Origin: Nostoc sp. CMAA1605
GTDB taxonomy: Bacteria; Cyanobacteriota; Cyanobacteriia; Cyanobacteriales; Nostocaceae
Assembly (NCBI RefSeq): GCF_021596505.1
Contig: NZ_PJIZ01000053.1
Coordinates: forward strand, 1 to 33,261
DNA: 33,261 nucleotides
Direction: 5' to 3'
Positions within the stretch are counted from its first letter, which is position 1; each line of letters begins with the position of its first letter. The notes beneath the pieces are model-generated. The model was not told the origin of the DNA. It was given only the letters and a program-made list of their open reading frames with translations, and did not search any database. Shown one piece after another: positions 28,401-33,261 of the stretch. Position numbers and translations under genes: made by a program.

Positions 28401-30228
28401 TTTTGCTGTCAAAACTAGAAATTATGAATGGACTTATGATGAACTAAATATCCAAGCTAATAGGATAGCTCAAGCAATTCTAGCCGCAAATCTCAGTAAT
28501 GAAGCAAAAATAGCTTTGTTATTTGACCATGACGCACCAATGATAGCTGCAATTTTAGGAGTTATGAAAGCGGGTAAAACTTATGTTCCTATTGACAGCC
28601 AATATCCCAGAGATAGAGTTTTATATATTTTAAAGGATTCCCTTTCCCAAGTAATTTTAACCAATTCTAAGAACTTAAATAATAGCCAATATTTAATTAA
28701 TAATAGCCAAATAATTATTAATATTGATCATCTTGATATTAATGATGATGTTGTCACAACTCATCCAGAAATATCACCAGATACTATCGCCTATATTCTT
28801 TATACTTCTGGTTCAACAGGAAATCCCAAAGGGGTCATCCAAAATCACCGCAATGTCTTACATTTCATCAGAAACCATACCAATAACCTGCATATTTCAT
28901 CAACTGATAGATTATGTTTATTAGCATCTTATAGTTTTGATGCGGCAATTATTGATATTTTTTCGGCTCTCTTAAATGGTGCGACTCTTTATCCATATGA
29001 CATTAAAACAGAAGGTTTAATTTATTTTTCTGATTGGTTATCAGAACAAAAAATTACAGTCTACCATTCTACTCCTACAGTTTATAGACATTTTCTTCAG
29101 ATATTAAATGCCAAAGACTCAATTACTAAAGCAAAGCTTTCTCAGGTGCGCTTAGTAGTTCTGGGAGGAGAACAAGTAGTTAAAAGTGATGTTGAACTAT
29201 ATCAAAACTTTTTTGCTGATGACTGTATTTTGGTGAATGGCTTAGGTTCAACAGAATCTTCCTTTAACCTTCAATATTTAATCGATAAAAATACCCAAAT
29301 TACCCAGAAATTTGTGCCTGTTGGCTATGCCTTTGAGGACACGGAAATTATTTTACTTGATGATGCGGGTAATCAAACTGATATTTGTGGAGAAATTGCC
29401 ATTAAAAGTCATCATGTCGCCCTTGGTTATTGGCAAAAACCAGAATTAACAAAAGCTGTATTTTTCGATGATCCACAAGGTAGCAAGAAGAGAATTTACC
29501 GCACTGGAGATTTAGGACGCTTACGAGCCAACGGCATTATAGAATGTTTAGGAAGGAAAGATTTTCAAGTAAAAATTCGCGGTTTTCGGGTTGAATTAGC
29601 AGAAATTGAAGCTGTTTTAAACCAACATCCACAGGTGAGAGAAACTGTTGTGATTGCCAGGGAAGATATTGTTGGAGATAAGCAATTAGCAGCTTATATT
29701 GTTACTAGAAAAGATGAGGATATTCTCAGTGAGGTAAAACATTACTTACGGCAAAAATTACCTAGTTATATGATACCTATTGCTGTTATTGTAATGGGTA
29801 ATTTGCCTTTAACACCTAATGGTAAAATTAATCGTCTCGCCCTTCCAGCCCCCGATTTTAGCAAATCAGAGTCAACAAGATACACAACCCCATCTGATAA
29901 TTTAGAACTACAACTTACAAAAATTTGGGAGCAGGTGTTGGGTATTAAGTCTGTTGATTTAGATGATAATTTCTTCGATATAGGAGGACATTCATTACTA
30001 GCTGTAAATCTCTTTGCTGAAATTGAGAAGATACTTCATAAAAATATTCCTCTAACTACTCTTTTTCAAGCTCCTACGATTAGACAATTAGCTAATGTAC
30101 TCAGGGAAGAAGGACATTTAAGTTCTTTGGCTTCGTTAGTTCCAATTCAAAAACATAGATCAAAATGGCATTTTCTTCATGTTTTATTTCAGCAGTTAAA
30201 ACTTTGCATTGCAAGATTAATACATTGA
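25162..30228 (+). CDS. Nonribosomal peptide synthetase, modules 4 (A4-T4) and 5 (C5-A5-T5)
   Basis: Continuation of the synthetase in another frame (1688 codons from GTG at 25162, which overlaps the upstream TGA as GTGA). The GTG has no ribosome binding site and lies inside A4, so the first 25 or so residues of A4 are on the upstream frame. With one restored base the whole synthetase is 5139 codons. Domains here: A4 (code DFWNIGMVHK, threonine), T4 (Ser539), C5 (HHIIFDG from H730), A5 (about 1055-1535) and T5 (Ser1611). A5 gives D-A-I-H-V-G-G-F-N-K, which I cannot assign; D235 and K517 are kept, so an alpha-amino acid is still likely. C5 and A5 are diverged from modules 2-4. No thioesterase is fused; a separate one follows at 30381. 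Confidence 0.9.
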   Translation: MIFDNQEITYQELNQRANQLANYLRVLGINPEVIVGICTERSIEMIIGILGILKAGGAYVPLDPDYPTERLRFMLEDAQVSILLTQKHLVEKLPVSQARIVCLDTDVEQFAKTPLQQTKITVKPHNLAYIIYTSGSTGEPKGVLIPHCNVVRLFAATQAWFQFNQNDVWSLFHSYAFDFSVWEIFGSLLHGGRLVIIPYYISRSPELFYQLLSQEKVTVLNQTPSAFQQLMQVEQLWNHEHQLNLELSLRLVIFGGESLDIQSLKPWFDRHGDQLPQVVNMYGITETTVHVTYRPININDLNSSAKVIGSAIPDLQIYILNSYLQPVPIGVAGEIYVGGAGLARGYLNRPELTNEKFIAHPFNHQAEARLYKTGDLGRYLPNGDIEYLGRIDNQVKIRGFRIELGEIEAVLNQHTHIKAAKVISREEIPGDQRLVAYLILNSHEYSTSEIIQQIREYLKQQLPNYMIPAAFVVLDSFPLTQNGKIDYRALPAANFTSTHSNYIAPRTPQEEIIANIWSQVLKVNHIGINDNFFELGGHSLLATQVISRIRQTFHQEIPLRLLFEYPTIRQFSQHIDITKQNKISLLLPPIQRRQHQQIPLSFAQKRLWFLSQLEPNSTAYNMPLSLRIQGLLNIQALERSIAEIIERHDILRTNFQIVDGEPTQVITNHIDFRLSIIDLQSLGDEQREEAAINIANQEAKSIVDLLNDFLFRVKMVRLDTELHLLLFNIHHIIFDGWSEDILQREIATFYQAFSTGDTLPLPSNSIQYADFALWQHHWLTDKVLDSQLSYWKQQLSGTLPILELPTDYPRPQVQTYQGASHSLILSPELTATIKSLCQKAGVTLFMILLAAFKVLLCRYSGQEDIIVGTPIAGRNRKEIEDLIGFFVNTLALRTDLTGNPSFQELLNRVRQVTLDAYTHQDLPFEKLVEELQPERNLSHTPIFQVWFNMINLNKDSLQINGLKFEDVSMVETTSKFDLTLYIREENHQINLQFVYNKSLFNLETIQYMSTQFQRLLESVAHYPEKTIYSFPLITETESHELSHRRNLISPTNSFVEFQKPEIEQSIPSRFEQQVKKYPHHFAVKTRNYEWTYDELNIQANRIAQAILAANLSNEAKIALLFDHDAPMIAAILGVMKAGKTYVPIDSQYPRDRVLYILKDSLSQVILTNSKNLNNSQYLINNSQIIINIDHLDINDDVVTTHPEISPDTIAYILYTSGSTGNPKGVIQNHRNVLHFIRNHTNNLHISSTDRLCLLASYSFDAAIIDIFSALLNGATLYPYDIKTEGLIYFSDWLSEQKITVYHSTPTVYRHFLQILNAKDSITKAKLSQVRLVVLGGEQVVKSDVELYQNFFADDCILVNGLGSTESSFNLQYLIDKNTQITQKFVPVGYAFEDTEIILLDDAGNQTDICGEIAIKSHHVALGYWQKPELTKAVFFDDPQGSKKRIYRTGDLGRLRANGIIECLGRKDFQVKIRGFRVELAEIEAVLNQHPQVRETVVIAREDIVGDKQLAAYIVTRKDEDILSEVKHYLRQKLPSYMIPIAVIVMGNLPLTPNGKINRLALPAPDFSKSESTRYTTPSDNLELQLTKIWEQVLGIKSVDLDDNFFDIGGHSLLAVNLFAEIEKILHKNIPLTTLFQAPTIRQLANVLREEGHLSSLASLVPIQKHRSKWHFLHVLFQQLKLCIARLIH
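25431..26777 (+). repeat. A4 core, near-identical to the A1 core at 15904-17250
   Basis: Second copy of the A1-type segment. Its left border at 25434 is where the 3153-bp module repeat ends, so A4 is a hybrid: an A2/A3-type N-terminal part joined to an A1-type substrate-binding part. Confidence 0.9.
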
Positions 30229-30380
30229 AATTAAGATTCAGAAAGTAGCTGAGAAAATCTCTGTTCTGTAATCAGATGTACTGGTAAAATAATTGTTAAT
30301 TTATTAGCAATAAAAATACGATTTTAAGGATTATGTGTAGTTAGTAAAGAAGCATTTTACATTACATTAAAGGAGGCATT

Positions 30381-31286
30381 ATGTTAATCAAAAATGATCA
30401 AGATATCAGCACTACAGAATCAAATAAAATACAGCCTTGGTTGTCATTAGTAGCAATTCAACCTCATGGTTCTAGACCACCACTTTTTTGTGTACATTCA
30501 GTTGGTATTAGTGTTTTACACTATCATAAATTAGCCCTTTATCTAGGTTCAGAACAACCGTTTTATGCACTACAACCACAAGGAGCAGATGGCATAAAAA
30601 CTCCTTTTAATCAGATAGAAGCTATGGCCTATCACTATGTAAAAGAGATACAAACTGTACAAACTAAAGGCCCATATTTTTTAGGAGGTTCATCTTTCGG
30701 TGGACGAGTAGTTTGGGAAATGGCGCAGCAATTAGTTATGCAAGGTCAAGAAGTGGCTTTTTTAGCTTTATTTGATAGTGCTGCTACTGATATTAGAAGA
30801 ACGCCATTGGATAAACGAATATCTCATCACTGGGATCATTTTCTCCAACAGGGATTAAGTTTCATAATCACAAAAATTTACGGGAAAATTCAGTTGTTTA
30901 AGATGATGTTGAAGACTCTGTTTAAGACTTTGTTAGATAAGAAGCTCAAACAAATAATAGTGAAATTTTACTTACTCAATAAATATCCTTTACCTTACTC
31001 TCTTAGAAGCTTATTTGTCGAAGAATCTCATAGAGAGGCAGGAAGAACGTATGTTATACAACCTTATCAGGGAAAAGTAACTTTATTTAAGGCATCTGAT
31101 CGTCATTTACCTGAAGGATGCGAAATTGATTTTGATTTAGGTTGGAGCAAACTGGCATTAGGAGGATTAGATATTCAAGATATACCAGGAAATCATAACT
31201 CTATCTTCCAAGAACCTCATGTACAAGTGCTAGCTGAAAAAATGAAAACTTGCATGGATAACATAGCAATCCTCAATGATTCTTGA
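30381..31286 (+). CDS. Stand-alone thioesterase of the NRPS locus
   Basis: A 301-residue alpha/beta hydrolase of the NRPS/PKS thioesterase family. It has LFCVHSVGISVLHYHKLA near residues 35-52, the nucleophile elbow GGSSFGG (Ser105), an acidic residue in ALFDSAATD (Asp132) and a catalytic histidine in PGNHNSIF (His272). The start ATG is preceded by AAGGAGG at 30370-30376, a strong ribosome binding site. It lies 152 bases after the synthetase stop on the same strand. Because no TE domain is fused to T5, it may release the product in trans, or it may edit misloaded carriers as a type II TE. The QTKGPYFLGGSSFGG context resembles the TE usually fused behind A-T proteins, favouring product release. 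Confidence 0.9.
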   Translation: MLIKNDQDISTTESNKIQPWLSLVAIQPHGSRPPLFCVHSVGISVLHYHKLALYLGSEQPFYALQPQGADGIKTPFNQIEAMAYHYVKEIQTVQTKGPYFLGGSSFGGRVVWEMAQQLVMQGQEVAFLALFDSAATDIRRTPLDKRISHHWDHFLQQGLSFIITKIYGKIQLFKMMLKTLFKTLLDKKLKQIIVKFYLLNKYPLPYSLRSLFVEESHREAGRTYVIQPYQGKVTLFKASDRHLPEGCEIDFDLGWSKLALGGLDIQDIPGNHNSIFQEPHVQVLAEKMKTCMDNIAILNDS

Positions 31287-31524
31287 GAGGATATCTGAAG
31301 AAGTATTCAATATGTTACTAGATACCTTTGAGCCTACCCTTTTTCAACTTATCTGCTATAAACATCTTTTTGAATATTGGGAATAGGTGAATAATCTAGG
31401 TTTTCAATCCAAAATCAAAACTAAAATTGGCATAGCACGTACTATAAAACGGTTGTTTGGACTAAGATTGGGACAGTCTACTAATTTTATCAATATACAA
31501 GGTTGGGTCGAGAAAAGTAGTAGC

Positions 31525-31617
31525 CTGTCTCATTAATTTTAAGGAGTTGCATATCTCCGAATGCTTCAATAAGTCGGGAATTTGACCACTCACTAATCAT
31601 CAGAACTTATGAGACAG
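31525..31617. mobile_element. Short inverted-repeat element, possible MITE or IS remnant
   Basis: CTGTCTCAT (31525-31533) and ATGAGACAG (31609-31617) are perfect complements enclosing 75 non-coding bases. The outward sequences (TAGC and ACCTGTAG) are partly similar. No transposase coding is seen. The structure suggests a miniature or internally deleted element, but 9-bp ends alone are weak evidence. Confidence 0.35.
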
Positions 31618-31624
31618 ACCTGTA

Positions 31625-31651
31625 GGCGTAGCCTTCTCCGAGAGTAACGCC
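31625..31651. repeat. Small GC-rich palindrome
   Basis: GGCG at 31625-31628 pairs with CGCC at 31648-31651, with an inner TCT-CCG-AGA stem-loop. This type of 25-30 base palindrome is scattered in Nostoc genomes. Confidence 0.4.
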
Positions 31652-31693
31652 ACTATATATCTGTTAAAAAATCAAATATGAGTCCTGTGATAT

Positions 31694-33049
31694 TTAACTT
31701 GATGCTGTACTGCTACTATTGCTCATAGGTTTAGCTGTAGTAAAAGCTTCTCTACCTGTAATTAATCTAGAGCGACGGTTACGAGTGATATAGTTCCATG
31801 CCCATTGAAATACTACTAGTAATTTAGTGTCAAACTCGATTAAGAAATAAATGTGGATGACTAGCCAAAATACCCAAGCTAAGAAACCTGTGAGTTGAAT
31901 AAAACCTAAATCTACAACAGCTAAATTCTGCCCAATCATCGCTAAACTACCAACATCGTTGTAGTGAAATTCTGGTAAAGTGCGACCTCTTAACCGTCGT
32001 TTAATCAGTTTAGCTACATACTCTCCTTCTTGTTTAGCTACGGGTGCAACACCAGGTAAGGGTTTACCATCTTGATGGGAGAAGTTACCTAAATCTCCCA
32101 CAACAAAAATGTTTTTATAACCTCTAATTGTCAAGTCTGGTTCTACAATCACGCGTCCAGCATGATCACACTCTACATCTGTACGTTGCGCTAGGATTTG
32201 TCCCATCGCGGAACCTTTTACACCTGCTGCCCATAAGATAGTTTGTGAGTGAATCTCTCTCACTTCACCATCTTTCTTGAAGGTGACGATGTTATTTTCA
32301 ATGTTTGTCACCCTAGTCTTGGTGTGCAGTTCCACACCCAATTTTTGCAAAGATGCTGAGGCTTCTTCCGATAAATCTGGTGAAATGTGTGGAAGAATGC
32401 GATCGCCCCCTTGCAATAGTAAAATTTTGGTTTCTGAGGTGTCGATGCTACGGAAATCTTCTTTGAGGGTTTTGTATGCCAACTCAGCGATCGCACCCGC
32501 TAATTCTACACCGGTAGGGCCGCCACCCACAATCACGAAATTCAACCAAGCACGGCGTTTTTCAGGATCAGTTTCCTTTTCTGCGGCTTCAAACGCGCCA
32601 AATATCCGGCGGCGCATTTCTATCGCATCTTCAACAGTCTTCAAACCAGGTGCAAGGTCTTTCCAGTGATCTTTACCAAAATATGAGTGATTAGCACCTG
32701 TAGCAACGACTAATGTGTCATAGGGGATGACTCTATCACCCATGATGACTTTTTGTGCTTTGGGATCAATGTCATTTACTTCCCCTAGCAATACTTGTGT
32801 ATTCTTACTTTTACTGAATACAGACCGCAATGGTGAGGAAATATCCCCAGGTGACAACGTACCTGTGGCAACTTGATATAAAAGTGGTTGGAATAGGTGA
32901 AAGTTACGTTTATCAATCAAAGTCACATTAACATTAGCTGTCTTAAGATTCTTAGCTGTATATAATCCACCAAAACCGCCACCAATAATCACAACTTCAT
33001 GTGGTTTAGTCTTCTGTTGTGTTGTACTTTTTTCAGGCGAAACGACCAT
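31694..33049 (-). CDS. Type 2 NAD(P)H dehydrogenase (NDH-2), FAD-dependent
   Basis: A 451-residue single-subunit flavoprotein that passes electrons from NAD(P)H to quinone without pumping protons. The FAD-binding motif VVIIGGGFGGLY has its glycines at residues 23-28, the NADH-binding motif FVIVGGGPTGVELAG at 175-180, and the second FAD contact IFVVGDLGNF near 314-323, followed by GVAPVAKQEG. A hydrophobic helix near 384-404 (LTGFLAWVFWLVIHIYFLI) is the expected membrane-anchoring segment. The length is normal. The ATG at 33049 has AAAGGAAA about nine bases upstream. Cyanobacteria carry several paralogues (NdbA, B, C) and I cannot say which this is. It is not part of the NRPS locus. Confidence 0.93.
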   Translation of the reverse strand: MVVSPEKSTTQQKTKPHEVVIIGGGFGGLYTAKNLKTANVNVTLIDKRNFHLFQPLLYQVATGTLSPGDISSPLRSVFSKSKNTQVLLGEVNDIDPKAQKVIMGDRVIPYDTLVVATGANHSYFGKDHWKDLAPGLKTVEDAIEMRRRIFGAFEAAEKETDPEKRRAWLNFVIVGGGPTGVELAGAIAELAYKTLKEDFRSIDTSETKILLLQGGDRILPHISPDLSEEASASLQKLGVELHTKTRVTNIENNIVTFKKDGEVREIHSQTILWAAGVKGSAMGQILAQRTDVECDHAGRVIVEPDLTIRGYKNIFVVGDLGNFSHQDGKPLPGVAPVAKQEGEYVAKLIKRRLRGRTLPEFHYNDVGSLAMIGQNLAVVDLGFIQLTGFLAWVFWLVIHIYFLIEFDTKLLVVFQWAWNYITRNRRSRLITGREAFTTAKPMSNSSSTASS

Positions 33050-33261
33050 AAGGCATATTTCCTTTTGTTAAGAGGTGTAACTTTTCTTAACAAAGGTGTA
33101 GCAGAATTATGATGATGCTTGCAGTCTATTAATAACAGTTGGAAAAACCAAAAAAGTAGTCAAAGATACTATTTAGGTAATGGGCATGGGGCATTGGGGA
33201 AAAAAAATTCCCTCATTTCTTCCCTGTCTACCTTGTCTACCTTGTCTTCCCCCCCTAAACC
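33050..33261. other. Region upstream of the NDH-2 gene, to the window edge
   Basis: Contains the NDH-2 leader and presumably its promoter. Low-complexity repeats follow: GGGCATGGGGCATTGGGG (33181-33199) and two to three CTACCTTGT words (about 33228-33247). No gene is visible. Confidence 0.4.

Larger units (their letters stand above)
31287..31693. other. Intergenic region between thioesterase and dehydrogenase genes
   Basis: No gene is supported in these 407 bases. They contain a 93-base inverted-repeat element (31525-31617) and a palindrome (31625-31651), listed separately. The two flanking genes converge here, but I see no strong terminator. Confidence 0.45.

Noticed and set aside
7506..31286. 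Surface protein gene as part of the NRPS operon
   Set aside because: A strong hairpin at 14599-14627 and a 264-base AT-rich gap separate them, and the functions have no evident link.
32277..32669. 130-codon plus-strand frame inside the NDH-2 gene
   Set aside because: Complementary to well-conserved NDH-2 coding, with no start signal or known family.

Overview
The window looks like chromosome of a filamentous, probably heterocystous cyanobacterium of the Nostoc/Anabaena group. Supporting signs are many HIP1 octamers (GCGATCGC, e.g. near 1292, 1454, 1553, 2818, 3941, 5346, 12306, 32399), several heptameric short tandem repeat arrays between genes (AATAGTC, CCCAATT and CCCCAAT types), and the gene families present: a group 2 sigma factor, a carotenoid oxygenase, type 2 NADH dehydrogenase and large repeat-containing surface proteins. 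No rRNA, tRNA, CRISPR array or complete insertion sequence was seen.

Left part (1-7505), housekeeping and accessory genes: the 3' end of a HerA-like ATPase gene; a group 2 sigma-70 factor with a clear terminator; a spacer holding heptamer repeats, a 103-bp MITE-like element and a 40-bp dispersed repeat; a secreted protein of unknown function; a cob(I)alamin adenosyltransferase on the minus strand; a small DUF6508-like gene interrupted by an in-frame stop; and a carotenoid oxygenase on the minus strand with a perfect inverted repeat just before its start codon.

Middle part (7506-14548), one giant surface-protein gene. Its N-terminal domain resembles Gram-positive thioester adhesin domains. 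It is followed by about eleven SdrD B-like modules (eight of them in four 678-bp tandem units), two copies of a DUF11 domain carrying the same inserted domain, and a C-terminal domain. The reading frame is broken by four single-base deletions inside the tandem units. Restoring four bases gives 2349 codons.

Right part (14813-31286), a nonribosomal peptide synthetase locus of five modules plus a separate thioesterase. Reconstructed order: C-lobe, A1, T1 / C2, A2, T2 / C3, A3, T3 / C4, A4, T4 / C5, A5, T5, then TE in its own gene. Binding-pocket residues read by eye predict Thr-Ala-Ala-Thr-X. A 3153-bp C-A-T unit is tandemly repeated (two full copies and a partial third), and A4 is a mosaic whose core is nearly identical to A1. 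One missing A in a homopolymer near 25140 splits the synthetase into two reading frames that overlap by GTGA. The locus ends near a type 2 NAD(P)H dehydrogenase gene on the minus strand (31694-33049).

All five frame breaks lie inside near-identical long repeats. They could be unpolished assembly errors or real inactivating changes, and this is the main uncertainty of the annotation.
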